64,000 nucleotides of DNA from Bryoerythrophyllum caledonicum (GCA_963971425.1 OZ020518.1:18666990-18730989), one strand, 5' to 3'. Shown: positions 12,850 to 25,020, counted from the stretch's first letter. Translations and numbers: made by a program. The notes: generated from the sequence alone by a model not told the origin.

Positions 12850-12934
12850 CAGGTACTATCAGATGGGAATGTTGACCAAGAAGAGCAATGTGTATACTTT
12901 TGAGATTGTGCTCATGGAGATTCTGAGTGGATAA
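12850..12934 (+). pseudogene. Receptor-like kinase fragment
   Basis: The translation YYQMGMLTKKSNVYTFEIVL followed by MEILSG matches kinase subdomains VIII-IX of plant receptor-like kinases (usual form YMxTGxLTxKSDVYSFGVVLLEILSG). The invariant D of SDVYSFG is N and the G is E, so a working kinase is unlikely. It follows a polypyrimidine-AG (TTGGGTTTCAG) like the end of an intron. A stop follows at once and no other kinase subdomain was recognised nearby. A degenerate coding-like stretch at 11.95-12.26 kb could not be tied to it. Confidence 0.55.
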
Positions 12935-13035
12935 CATCACATGAAGCTAAGCATGAGGGTTGATTATTTATTTGGGCGTATGATGATGCACTTTGTAGTA
13001 GTTTCCGTGCTCGTAGTATATAATTGCATTGCCGA

Positions 13036-13235
13036 GGACTTCTTTAGCAAATGTTGTAGTCATTTGTTTTGTGCAACCACCTTTGAGTATTTGTTGAATA
13101 GGACATCTTTAGCGAATGTTGTAGTCATTTGTTTTGTGCAGCCACCTTCGAGTATTTGTTGAAATAGGACATCCTTAGCAAATATTGTAGTCATTTGTTT
13201 ATGTAGCCACCTTTGAGTATTTGTTGAATAGGACA
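13036..13235. repeat. 65-66 bp tandem repeat, three copies
   Basis: Units begin at 13036, 13101 and 13167, with a final GGAC at 13231. They share TTTAGCAAATGTTGTAGTCA, then TTTGTTT.TG..GCCACCTT and GAGTATTTGTTGAA. The copies are about 90% alike by eye. Confidence 0.85.
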
Positions 13236-15794
13236 ACAAATCATTGTGAATTCTATACTAGTCTTAAATTGATCACTATGGCTTTTACATTTCTTCTTGC
13301 TTATTATGTATACTCTTATCAAATATAACTATGCAATAATTACATGTATTGCTACAGTGATCTATATGACCAATAGAAAATCATTTTCTAATCACTACGC
13401 AATAATTAGAGAATAAGTATGTACTCACTATCTACGTGTACATGTCATCTACAATAACTAAAGATTTACAACAAAAATAGCTAAACAATTACTATGGTGA
13501 CACTGTACACTTACTATAAAATAACTCAACAATGTCATTGTTAACTTCATCCGATGAAACACAATCACTTAAGCTGCCACATATGATTACATGTCAGCGC
13601 ATGAATCACCCCATCGTTCACGTCATATGCCACTTCAAATTCCTCGTCACTCCAAAATGCACGTCAATAGCCACCTCAATTGCCACGTCTTACTCAAATT
13701 TCATGTCACACTCAAATCCACGCCATGAGCCACCTCATCATCTCCAAAGATGATGGTCCACGTATGCAAATGAATGAGTAACCAACATGGCAAAAAAATA
13801 ACCACAGAAAATAAATTATTCACAACAATTATTGTGCCCGTACCAAAAAAATTATTGCAATTTTCTAGTGATATGCGCCATTTATCACGGAACAATAACT
13901 AAAAATGCTAGTAATTTGTATTCCGATTTCTATTACTGTTAAAATCAAAATAAAACAAATCGGAACACATAAGGGACTAGAATGTGTAGATGCTTCAAAT
14001 TGAAATTATGGTGTATTATTCACATCCAATGAACTAGACCTACATCTTATGCATTATGCTAGGAGCATATGCAATTTGTATACTAGCAAAAAGTTGCCAA
14101 TTTTTGGGTATTCATATTTATGCTTCAAATATTACGTTTAGTGATATTTGTTTTTTGGCAAAACAAAATTGGCTAGAGGATGGTAGTTTATAAGAACTTT
14201 TTTTAAAGAACAATTCTCCATGGTTCATTTATATAAATTACTACGACGAAGGATCTTCAAGGCTTTTGCTCATAGAAAATATATCTCATATCATAGCTAC
14301 CAATAATCACATGAATCTCATTGGCTTACCTATAAATTTGATAATTATCCACTTGTTTTTATTGATGAATCTCATGAAATTAAATGGTTGACACACCTTG
14401 TTTATTCACCTCAAGTGCTAAGCCCAATGATTAGTGTAATTTCAATGTATTTATGTGATGGTAATGGTGGATGACCAATATGTGCATCTTTGGTTGAAAT
14501 TGCATGTCTTTCATTTCCACAAATTTAAGCACATGAACAATGTTTCAAATGCAAGTAGAAGGCTAGAGCCCAACCAATTCATTGCAACCATAAACTATGC
14601 ATATATTATCTACATGGTAGAATCAAATTGAAAAACTATAATTTTCATGTTTTTCATATTTGAGTTCATCATTATTGTCTTCTCTATCATGCTATCCATT
14701 CTTTTAAATTAATTATTGGTCTCTAATCAAGTTGATTTATTTCATCGGTAACAACCAATCTTAGTTGTTGATTTTTTTTCAACACAATTCACCTTTGCAC
14801 AATCTTTATTCTACTTTTGATAAAATGAATATTTTTTTGTAGTATCCACTCTTAAAATATCAGTATAATCGGTTTTATAAGTTAGAGTCTCTAATCTATT
14901 GTTTATATAAATTACTAGTCTTAATCATTGAACAACAATAAGAGTAGAAATTTTAGGATAGTTTATCATGCAATGAAATAAATTATGCCTCTATGACAAA
15001 TTTATAAATACTATTCTTCAATAATCTCTGCAAAAAATTATCATGAATAATCTTCATATTGGTGTGCATTTTTCATTTGTCTAGCTTAAATCCCTTGTTT
15101 GACAACACCCCATTTGACTATATTTCATCTAAGTCTCTTGTAGCACTGCAAATCTTTTGTTTATAGTTATTTGCAAATAAAATATGATGAAACACAATTA
15201 TATTATGCAATTCCTAGGTGGTAAGTATAATAATTTATTTAAAAGAGCGGAGAAGAGGTTGATCTCAATTCATAGACGGTCCTCTTGAATGCCAGTCTAG
15301 TAGATCTTATTATCCTCAAACAAACCATTAAGTAAATAAAAATTAAAAATAAAAAATTTCCTTCTTTTTTATGTGTCAATTAAAAATTCCATTATTTTAT
15401 ATTTTTTGTCCTACATTAGATGTTTCTTTTGGTCAAACTTGTAATAAATAAGGTGACATGCCTATATGAAGACTCTATACATAATAGTATGGAGACTCTA
15501 TGCATTATTAAATATAACAACAAAATCATCAATTCTACTCCATCACATATAGTTTATTGGAGTTATCTTGAATGTCTTGCTAAAAGAGGAAAAATAAGGT
15601 GAATTAGAGCAACACTTAAATATATCATGAAATAGAGGAAATGAAATTCAAAGTCTTTTTGGTTTCTTAAAATGAAATGCATGAATAGTAATCGATATTC
15701 TTAGGCCCAATTCAATGTAAAATGAAGCTCCTACATAGTACCCCATGTTTTTAACAAATTTATTACTTATATCAAGCCAAAATACATTCTCCAT
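13236..15794. other. AT-rich intergenic, no gene recognised
   Basis: Very AT-rich throughout, with short open frames only and none carrying a motif. No inverted ends or target duplications were seen. Confidence 0.4.
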
Positions 15795-15813
15795 GTAGTT
15801 CAGAAGAAGAAGA

Positions 15814-15839
15814 ACGCCGGACTCCGAAGGAGCCGGCGT
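15814..15839 (-). other. GC-rich hairpin in the LINE 3' region
   Basis: ACGCCGGACTCC-GAA-GGAGCCGGCGT folds into a near-perfect stem with one bulged base in very AT-rich surroundings. It lies 235 bp after the ORF2 stop and just before a TTC-rich run on the element's sense strand. Some LINE reverse transcriptases recognise a 3' stem-loop of their RNA; that role is inferred here from position only. Confidence 0.5.
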
Positions 15840-16073
15840 GAATAAAGTGTCCGTTCGTTCCACCACTAAGACCATGCCCGCCGGGCAAGGAATTAGTAAC
15901 ATGGAACTACTTCCCCCTTTCGAGGGTAGACACTATGTAACAAGTAACACGAGCACATAAGTATCCTATTGGTAGTTCAAAGAGTGGTCAGGAAAGAAGA
16001 GAAGGGGGGAAGGGGTGCTTTAAATAGAAAAAGAAGGGGGGGTTATAATGTTTGGAATTGTGAATGAGAAGTT

Positions 16074-16330
16074 CTAAAGAGGGTCGTGTGTATTGGGGAG
16101 AGGTTGGTTGTTTTCAATTTTGCGTTTATGAAGCAAGATGGACATGGCATATTGAATAGCGATGGTATTAATGTTGTTAAAGGTGGTTTTAATTCTATCG
16201 GTGGGTATTTTGAAGGTATCTTCTAGAGTTTTCATAGATGGGATTAAGGTGGTGGCACGGGCTCCAAATGTGATTACAATGAGGGGGTCCACATTCCATC
16301 CAAGGGTAATGATGACGTCAATGAGGGGTT
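16074..16330 (-). pseudogene. LINE ORF2, C-terminal half of restriction-like endonuclease
   Basis: The frame reads QPLIDVIITLGWNVDPLIVI, then TFGARATTLIPSMKTLEDTF, and ends at a stop at 16074-16076. The pattern (KY-QPL, GW-V, then GARG-like GARA, a helix, and a final A...S..LHKRK) is that seen after the catalytic core of R2/NeSL/Dualen-type restriction-like endonucleases. It begins exactly where the frame at 31827 stops: the upstream half ends IQNKKDKY and this half continues QPLIDV. Only the Mutator-like insertion and one copy of its 10-bp target duplication separate them. Confidence 0.75.
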
Positions 16331-16340
16331 GGTATTTGTC
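16331..16340. repeat. 10-bp target-site duplication, left copy
   Basis: GGTATTTGTC occurs here and again, identical, at 31817-31826, immediately outside the inverted ends of the 15.5-kb insertion. Mutator-like elements usually duplicate 8-11 bp. Confidence 0.85.
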
Positions 16341-16414
16341 GAGCGAAGCTAGTATGTGAGCGGGGAGCAAGGAGCAGTGAGCAGGGAGCAGGGAAAATGG
16401 GAGCAGAGAGCAGG
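16341..16414 (+). repeat. Left terminal inverted repeat of the Mutator-like element
   Basis: Begins GAGCGAAGCTAGTATGTGAG and continues as runs of GAGCAGGGAGC, GGGAAAA and GAGCAGAGAGCAGG. The inverted right end (31816 down to 31749) begins GGGGAAAGCTGTCGCATGAG and carries the same GAGC(A/G)GGGAGCAGGGAAAA core and GAGCAGGGAGCATGG. The similarity is continuous over about 70 bp with a few mismatches. Confidence 0.8.
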
Positions 16415-16939
16415 AACTTGCAAAAATCTCTCTTGAGATTTAAAAAATTCGGTTGTTAAATTATTAAAATCATGTGATTTATATTTCTTTAAAAATTAGC
16501 AAAAAGATGCCTATGATCGTGTACCACAGGGGGTCCTAAACCGCGAATAAAATATGGATTTGCACATTTAGAGATATTGAATCTGGTTTGAAAAAATTCA
16601 AAATTTCAAAAGTTTGAGGGGATTGGAATTTATTATTCACTACCTTATTTTGATACTCAATTGGTGAAAAGATAAAATTATAAACTTCAAAAAATAAGGT
16701 ACGGAAAATTTCAAAAACTTGGTAGTGGCCCTTTTCGTCGCACTCCATATTCAAATACAACTCAACAAACTTAATACACAATTTCAAACCCTACAATATA
16801 AAGGAAACTACAAATTACTTTCTACATCATGGTGATATGTGGCATAAAACCCCAGTTTCTAGAACACGCTTCACTTCATTGAAGCTAAAGCTCGGGGCAT
16901 GCATAAACACATCTACTCCGGAATCCAAACTACAGATAG

Positions 16940-19900
16940 TAGTAAAGATGTAGTAAAGATGCTTGCATTGGGTCCATTGTCCTCGTTTCCCTAAGGACTA
17001 TGTCAACATCTCTTTGAAGTATGGACATGAACAATCTGGAAATGAACCTATAGTCATCAAGTACTGTTGAGAGTTGGGAACTATACCAGATTCTAGAGTA
17101 ACGATACATCCAAATCCTAGATGATGTACCATGGTCACTTGATGAATGCGACACCTGAGGGTGACAGCTGATGCACAATTGTTGAGATGTTTTGTTGTAG
17201 GAGCCCTCATATTCCTACGAATACTCTTCCCAGATCTGATCTTAGGATATTTATAAGGGGAATCCATAGTGGGATGAAAATTCATATCAAGGGTAGGACC
17301 TTGACTACCAAAAAGTCGTCTTGGAGACATTGCCACACGTTGAGGTAGTTGAAAACCTGCATTCTCGAGTGCCAAAATTTCTTTCTTCAAAAGATTAGTT
17401 CCAATTTTAATTGGCCAGACACTTGGAACATCAGGTTTCGAGAGGACCCACTTGCGTTTGGTGCCCTTTACACAACGCTTGATGTCGTCATTGCAGAAGA
17501 AGAATTGCATGCGCTCCACCTTGTTCTTCTTATAATTGTCCATCATTCCACCATAGGTAGGAGCAGCAGTGCTTTTGTTGTCTTGCACAATTCTTGCAAT
17601 ACACTTCCTCTTGGTAAGTGCCTTTAATGCAAAACATGCTTTTGCAGAAGTCTTTGGCAATCTTGCAATGTGCCATTGTGGCTCATTGCATACAGTCTCC
17701 TGAACAGCAGTAATATGGCTTGAAAGAGATCTCAATGGAGATTGAATCACCTCTGTTGCCATGGAAACAATTTCTTCTTCAGGTACGGTAGAAAGAAACT
17801 CCTTGTGAACATTACTCATGCTAGGTGCACCCATACAAGCTCTGGATGTTCTGGTATTGATTCTTGGATAGGAATAGTTTACCTTGTCAGGCCGATGGGA
17901 CTCATGCTCGTCACCCAAAGGCATGTCGGGCTTGCGTTTCTGACTACCAAAGACTTCTTCTCCTTCCATGTGGAGATGACGAGTGCAAAATTCATCAGCT
18001 CCAAGCATTTTTGCTATAGCCTCGTTTAGAACCTTGGGGTTTCCAGAGCAAGAGACAGAACGTTGGGCAACCCTTAATAGCAACTCCTCCTTTCTAGGCC
18101 CATTGCCTCCACGTTCCCCTTTAAGAAACTGATAATACTTCACCACTTGTATAAATGCTCTAACAAAGTCATCCACAGTGGCCACATACAAGTCATTACG
18201 TCGATTTCCGGACTACTGGAGCCATTTGTTGTGAACTGTCTCTGCAAGATTGCATGAGGGCATCTCGGCAAGCTCAGCCTCAGTAAGATTCTATACACAT
18301 GCCATGGAATGAAGGAACAAAGGTGTTATTCAACCAATAACACGAAAATTGATGAGTACGAATATTTGAAGACAGAAATGAATGGTTTCATAAAACATGT
18401 TTACGGCTTTCGCTTACAAGTTGCATAAAGCCACCCTACTAGCGGTATCGAAAATGCCAAAATGCTAGCCACAGCTCCAAACAACTCAAGCTCTCCCCCG
18501 TTGCGGCACCTGAAGAATGCCACCATCCTATGATGGCGTGGTAGCGAGTTTCGGCCTCATTAAATGTTGTTGCATTCTTATATTGCTTGCAAAGCTGTTG
18601 ATGTTGATCTTGGAGGTCAGCCCTGATGTCGGCCTTCGTATGCTTCTCAAGAGATTGGGTCCAATGGAAGAGGCATGTTCGTTCTTGATTGGCCATTGGG
18701 ATGGATGCATCGCCACTTCCATAGATGACCCGCACTACATTCCAATTTGCTTGCGTGCTATGAGCCATGAATCCTTTGAACTTAGGATCCGGTATGTCAT
18801 GCCTAGCTGCTGCTGCATTTAGATTCTTCCAAAAAATGCATTGAGCAGCGGCATCCTCAGACTGCATATCACAAACCGCCAGAGTCATAACCCTACAGAA
18901 AGTTGAGTTGTACACATAGCAAGCCATCGTGGTCCACTGCTTTACACGCTTGACATGGTCAAACATCAACCATGCGTCTTCGAGGTCGCCGGTGGGTTGC
19001 ATTCGTCTTATTAAGTCAACTCCACTTCCTGGCCCCACTTCAGACATCTTGAAGACAAATACCTTATCTGAATCGGATCCTTGGCCCGGAAATTTATTTT
19101 CCTGAATGAAGGCCCAATTGCTGCAACCCCTCAACTTTGTGATACTATCCATGATGCCATACCGCCGTAGGTACTTGAAACTTGTGACCTAATTTCGAAT
19201 ACTAGGTGAACTGATGGACTTGCACATATCCAAAACATGTACTAACTCCTCCAGGTTCAAGGTCTTCAACGGAACATCTTCACGCCGTAGAAGAAGCTCT
19301 CCAAGAATATCTTTACTTGCCTCCAAAACAATTGCAGAGGTAGTAGCATTTGGGGTCCTTTCAACATGCTCCCCAATAAGGGCATTGGTCCTCTCGGTCA
19401 ACTCCCTATAGTCACCAACTTTGACAGGATGTCTGTAAACCCCTAAATGCACACATGCGCGAGTCATAATTGAACTGCCAAACACATTATATATTCTAGA
19501 ATCGCAGCTAGTAAGGCAAGAAGGGGGTGTCTTACAAATCTTACAAACGAGTGATGAACCGTTCGGTGGAAGACAACCAACCCCAAACTTTGCTGATGTC
19601 GAGCCCTCCCACTTTGTACTGTTGATGGAAGATGTTCGATGGACACGAGTCAAGTAGGCACAATTGCGGTTATTGCATTGGAGATGGCCCACGCAACTGG
19701 ATGTGCGAAATGTCAGTCCCGCGTCATTCTTGATATGCGAGGTAATTGTCTTTGTCCAAGCGTAGCCATCGTATCGCTTGTCCATTCCTGTCATCAACTT
19801 CGCTTGCGAGAGCATTCTAGAGGCTTGGACGGGAGGTAATTCAAAAATGACATCCTCATTGAAAACATGGGATAGACCATGTACTCTTTGAATACAAACA

Positions 19901-20518
19901 ATACTATAGTCGAGCTTCTTGAGCATGTTTCTAGATCCTTTTCCATCATGTAACTGCTTTAGTGAGTCAATAATACTAAGAGAGTCACTAAAGCTCGCAG
20001 GAGAAGATCCACTTTTACCCGAGATGCGATCAACCGATGAATCTGGCCTTGAGCAATCAACGGTGGTACGCGACGAATGAATCTTACGAGCAGGAGAGTC
20101 AGCATCGGAGTCATCACTTATGATAGTGACAAAGTTAGAATCAAGCTCAACCTTCACTTCAAAGAGTATGGGAGCATTTGAACAATGAGGAGTACCGTCC
20201 TCTGTCGATGGGTTCTCAGCATTGTAACTTACGCCATAGACTCTGAATCTACCTGGCTTAAGCAACCATTGCTTCTCATTATCAAATATATGTATGATGC
20301 TGACCTAGCGTATGAGTAATACGTCCTGAAGAACCATCAAACATTTCTTCGTCGAGATACAAAGAGTCTGCTTTCAAATGAAATCTCAGGCTCAATCGTG
20401 ACGCAGAAATATGAGCAAATCCATCTTCAGAGAGAGGGATTGTGAAAGGCAAACTATCATGAGATGCACGTATAACAGCCATACTGTAGTGACACTCATC
20501 TATCTCCTTTGCAGCCAT
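16940..20518 (-). pseudogene. SWIM-type Mutator-like transposase, decayed
   Basis: One gene of roughly 1,150 codons, likely starting MAAKEIDECHYS near 20518. It has a zinc-binding-like region (GHLQCNNRNCAYLTR, VCKICKTPPSCLTSC) at about 19.5-19.7 kb. A transposase core at 18.4-19.1 kb includes WTTMACYVYNS, MTLAVCDMQSED, GFMAHSTQANWN and ERTCLFHWTQSL. A SWIM zinc motif follows (DCSCPYF then, in a shifted frame, CKHLYY) near 16.95-17.0 kb. A 127-bp intron at 18417-18291 has GT...AG ends. Premature stops lie at N|V near 19185, at a TAG-TAG pair near 18437, and at Q|S near 18213, with frameshifts near 20.28 and 17.0 kb. GFMAH replaces what I expect to be GFMAD, a likely catalytic Asp (inference). 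I recall similar plant proteins but could not search for them. Confidence 0.7.
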
Positions 20519-22731
20519 TCCACCAGAGGTACTATCACACAATTGCAATCTGGAAAGGACTCTAGAAGTCAATGTCAAAGAATATATTCAGTGCCTATGA
20601 GAGGAAGTAAATCTGAAAGAGATCAAACGATTGAATTGACCACGAAGTAAATCAACAGCTGTGATACAAGAGATTGATGAGGTGGTAAATCGTAAGCCAG
20701 TAATGAACATGAATATTATTGGTCCCTATTTCTATAGTATAATAGGACTTGGTGACAAGGAATTGAAAGATATCTATGAAATAGATCTCTGGGCCTGATT
20801 GGCGGCTAGTGAAGCAATAATATTAGGGTAATCGACAAGATTGACAGCTTTGCCAGTGCACTGAATGGTCAATAAAAGACAAATAACTTAGACTGGACGC
20901 CGTCACCGATGTCAGTGACGGTTGAAAAAGGATAGTACTCGTGTACTATATAGAGTGTACTTTGAGCACTCTATATATAGAGTGTACTTTGAGTCGAATT
21001 CCATTTATGATGACTACTAAAGCACGCTGAGTACTTTGAGATGAGAATTAAACGAACAGTTACACAGTAGTATTGATTCATCATCCCTATCGGTAGTCTC
21101 CATAAAAGGACCCGCAGTTGTGGTGTTTCAATGGAGAGTGATGAGATGGTGATTGTGATCATGTTGGTAGGTTTCTAAGAAGGTGATTGAAAATATATGT
21201 ACTCAGAGGGGTTCGGTATTCTCTAGTTCAAATGCTTAATGGGCAGTTTAGGTCGCCATCAGCACGAGGTAGAAGAGGAAGAAGGAAGACCGGATTCAGA
21301 TTCTCCAGTAGAAAGACCATAACCAGATATAGATTGCAGAAAGAGTTGAAGTTGAGGGAATGTCAGAGAGTTGGAGAGTGTTCAAAGGGATCAAGCACAA
21401 GTGAAGGAAGTAAAAGGATTGAAGAGAGCAATGGAGATGACGGTGGAGCTTCTGAAACCATGATATCAAATTTGATGTCTACGGTGAAGGAGTTGAGATT
21501 TGAATCAAGTGCATCGGAAGAAAGTCACGGATCCCAACATATCGCACTGGCTGAGGTAGGTATTTTCTATTACCTTGTACTTTTGAAATTATTTCATTGT
21601 TTAATGAGAATTATACTGTACAAATCTAATGATTTGCATTGGTGCACCATTTTGCTAGTTGGACTTCAATTTAGAGAATTGAAGAAGTAACAACACTATA
21701 AACATTGAAAAGAAGCTGATTACAAGAAAGCTGATTACATTGATAAGAAGCTGATTTTGCAACTAGATTACAAGAAACTGAGAGGATGGCCATACTGAAT
21801 ATGGAGGCTCGCAATAAATAAACTAGATAATACTAGAAAATACAATAACCTTAACGCACATTTAGTGATTGAATTATGTCCCATAATTTGTCCAGTGTCC
21901 TAAATACATCAACTGCTTCATTGACCAAGAAGATTAAATAAATTTTAACTAATCACCAGTATGGACTTATCAAAATTTGGACTTGAAGTCAAATATTCAG
22001 TTCTGCAGGATCTAGAAGAATACTATTCGCTATTACTGCGGGTTAATGAGGATGCATTTAAGTTGTAAGTTTGCTATGCACCAATCTTCAAAATGACAGG
22101 TAACAAAATTGGACCGAACTTGAGGGCCTTGCATTTGTACCTACTGAATATAGTACGAATACTGAACTGAATGGTCGTCTTCCTTTCGAGCCGGAAACCC
22201 TTGGCCAGGCTAAATGCTCTTTCCCTTACTCAACTTGAGCGACGAAACCCCAGATTTCGCTTACCGCCTTATTCCTATCAAATCTCGAGCGTGGAACCCA
22301 GAGGTCGCAAGCAACTTCATATAATCTCTGTTTTTGGAACATGTGGTCTTATGGTCGTTCAGCTTCCATGTAGGGTTTGATCATTGCTTTGCTGAAAAAA
22401 TGAACTGTGATCTACGTGATTCTCAACAGAATGATGCTCATGCACGATTGGATTGGTGGGGATGCAGGAGTGTGGTCACAGTAAACGCGGCGACTGGGCA
22501 GCAATGCAAATTGACTACCGCGAGGACTTTGCAATCAGGAGCGGCGGTTTCGGCAAGGTACATTATCTCACAAACATTGTACAGCATGTTGAATTCAAGC
22601 TTCACTATTCTGATGCTAGGGTTTGATCGGGCTGAGTTCATTTGATAACTGAATATCGCTTTAGGGCACGTGCTATCACTTGGGAGCAACCCGGCATTAA
22701 TGGGTCGTCGATTAGGTTCAATTCTTGACTG
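20519..22731. other. Middle region of the Mutator-like element, left part
   Basis: Non-coding by appearance. A repeated CTCTATATATAGAGTGTACT motif lies at 20.95-21.0 kb. An open frame at 21187-21690 (167 codons, Arg/Ser/Glu-rich) has no recognised motif and may be chance or a captured fragment. Confidence 0.35.
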
Positions 22732-22866
22732 CGTCGGTGCCGACGTTGTTTGATCCTGAAGTCTCGTGAGTGGAGATTCGTGAGTTTGAATTCGGGAGTG
22801 TCGCCGACTGAATGTGCGCAGTAGGAGTTCGGATTCGAGAGTGTGGACTCGTTAGTCGTGACGTCT

Positions 22867-23036
22867 CGTGAGTGTTGCCAACTTCACGAAATCTGAACTT
22901 GTATTCATGACGTTCGAATCTGAACTTGGATTCGTGAGTGTCCATAACCCTACGAAATCTGAACTTGTATTCGTGAAGTTCGAATCTGAACTTGGATTCG
23001 TGAGTGTTGCCGACTTCACGAAATCTGGTTGTTTTT
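22867..23036. repeat. 66-bp tandem repeat, about 2.6 copies
   Basis: Units start at 22867, 22933 and 22999 and share CGTGAGTG, ACGAAATCTGAACTTGTATT and TCGAATCTGAACTTGGATT. The unit length is a multiple of three, so repetitive open frames appear on both strands; these were not accepted as genes. Confidence 0.85.
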
Positions 23037-23371
23037 TTGTGGTCGCCAACTGGTGTTTTTCTAAGTAGATAATTGCGTCGTATTCCAGAAGTTGACCGGG
23101 AGAGTGAGTGTTTTTTGGGGGGTGACGTTGGAGACGGTTGAGTGTCGCCGGAACATGATGGAGGGCATCACGTGGTGGGACCTGAGTCCAAGTTGAGTGT
23201 GCTGTTCGGGTTGTGCTGGGTTACGATCACATCAGGTGGTGGGGGACCATATGATAGTGGTGAGCACCCAACGCAACGATCGATAAAACTGGGACTTGAG
23301 TGTGTTGCGGCTTCTACCAAAAGTATGAAAGGAGTGAAGGAATGGGGGGACGTACATTGGAAAGGAATAGC

Positions 23372-23661
23372 TACCTGGTTGATCCTGCCAAGCCTGCATG
23401 TGTATGTATTAACTCTATTGTACTGTGAAACTACGAATGGCTCATTTAATCAGCTATAGTTGCTTTGATGGTACCTTGCTTCTCTGATAACAGTAGTAAT
23501 TCTAGAGCTAATACGTGCACAAACTCCTGACTCAGCTCGCCAGGAAGGGACGTATATATTAGATAAAAGGCCGATGCGGGCTTGCCCGGTATTTCAGTGA
23601 ATCATAATAACTTGTCGAATCGCACAGCCTCTTGCGCAGGCCATGTTTCATTCAAATTTCT
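23372..23661 (+). pseudogene. 18S rRNA 5' fragment
   Basis: The segment starts TACCTGGTTGATCCTGCCA, the first bases of mature 18S rRNA. It continues through ATGGCTCATTTAATCAG, AGTAATTCTAGAGCTAATAC, TTAGATAAAAGGCCGATGCG and CATTCAAATTTCT. It covers about the first 320 positions of 18S but lacks some 28 bases after position 19, and has many substitutions, so it is not a working rRNA. The similarity stops abruptly at 23661, before the palindrome at 23668. It lies between the two genes of the Mutator-like element. Capture from rDNA or by template switching of an RNA copy are both possible. Confidence 0.9.
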
Positions 23662-24528
23662 TGATCCAGCGTCGGTATCGACGCTGAATGTTCTCCATCA
23701 TTCTGCTGCCCGATGTACCAAAATGACTTAACGACTTCAGTCCATAGTTAATGGTTGTTATGACAGTTGGGGTCGATACATGAGCTGATTCATCCGGGAG
23801 ATGTTGTTATGTGAGAGTTGAATGCACTTCAAACATCCAGGGCGTTGGCTAGAAATCGTTGCGTCGGCACGGACGCACCTGCCTCCCCGATTTTTTTCAG
23901 TGAGGAACTCAATTTATTAATCGCATTAGATACATTTCCTGTTTCATTGAATGAGTAGTTTTCTTTCAAAATAAGATCATCTGGTTAGTAAGTTATCTTT
24001 CTCATGATCATTAGTCAGCCTCATATGGGCTCGTCGGTACCGACAATCTTCCTTAGCAGATCAAAAATGCCTCCAGATTATTGAAAAAGCTTTTGAGGGT
24101 CCAAGTTCACATTAATGTTCCGTCAAGATGCTGATTCTACTTTCATTGTATGAATATTTTGTTGAAATGAATCGATTAAAAGAAGTACCACCATGATTGT
24201 CGGTGCCGACATAGTCATCTCCGGATTGAAAGCACAAACATTTATATAATAAAAACAATGAAAGTGTCACTTGACTAAATGTTCTGGTTCCTTGGTTTAT
24301 AATGAATGGTACCGAGGTGAACTTTGGAAGGATCCGTTCAGTTCTTTTTTGTTTAGTTCATCACAGTGATGTTCGTTTGATCTTCAAATTGTACGAGTTA
24401 TATTGGACAACATTAGCCTAGTAACATTGTACTAGTTTAGGTTCATGAATGGAGGTCAGTACTTCTGCCATACACGTCGGTGAAGTAGTTTTCTATGAAT
24501 CGCCACCAGTGCCGCGATCCCTTCCTTT

Positions 24529-24888
24529 GTGAGCGCATTCCCGAGTAGATCCTCGCTGCGAGTTGCCAGCCAGTCCCCCCGGAAGCTGCAGCAGGGTTGT
24601 CGTCCTCTCCGATGTGCGGCGGATGCTAGTTCCACGGTGGCGACCGTAGTCGACGTGGGCAATGAGAATCTGACTGAGCTACCGCCGCCGCTGGCAACCG
24701 TGTTGGTCCCGGGGTTTCCACCGTGCCAAGGGAGCCCGTTCTTCGAGGAGGCGCTGGAGTACCTGAAAAATGTAAAAAGAGTATATGGCCGCTCCCGGAG
24801 TAGCATCGGTGCCAACGCTACTTTTTGGCAGCCCATGAAAACCGGATTGAATTGTGTATGGATTGAACTGTGTATGGATTGCCTATAA
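24529..24888 (+). other. Possible captured coding segment
   Basis: A GC-richer stretch in AT-rich surroundings with an open plus frame of about 119 codons, including VLVPGFPPCQGSPFFEEALE then YLKNVKRVYG, which reads like real protein. The opposite strand is also open over most of the stretch, so the sense strand is unsure. I do not recognise the product. It may be an upstream exon of the gene starting at 25021 or a captured host fragment. Confidence 0.3.
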
Positions 24889-25020
24889 TTTTGATTGAGT
24901 TCTCAGGTTGAGGTTGATTCTTGTCTGGTATTTGCCTTTGCTCTCGTCTCATTATATTGTCAACCTATGTCGAATTGTGTTGCTTAGAAACTAATTTTGA
25001 TATGACCCAAAATTCAGGTC

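Larger units (their letters stand above)
22732..24818. promoter_or_regulatory. Scattered GTCGGT/ACCGAC palindromes
   Basis: Six related inverted repeats lie between the two divergent genes of the element: 22732 CGTCGGTGCCGACG; 23668 CAGCGTCGGTATCGACGCTG; 23860 TGCGTCGGCACGGACGCA; 24033 GTCGGTACCGAC (perfect); 24199 GTCGGTGCCGAC; 24803 GCATCGGTGCCAACGC (weak). The middle four are spaced about 165-192 bp apart. Repeated dyad sites suggest binding sites for a dimeric protein, possibly one encoded by the element. This is inferred from sequence only. Confidence 0.45.

Noticed and set aside
13036-13235. CRISPR-like array
   Set aside because: The repeats are contiguous 65-66-bp units without unique spacers, in plant nuclear DNA.
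16074-16330. Independent truncated LINE copy
   Set aside because: Its first codons continue the frame at 31827 exactly and the two are joined by a shared 10-bp duplication, so both are halves of one element.
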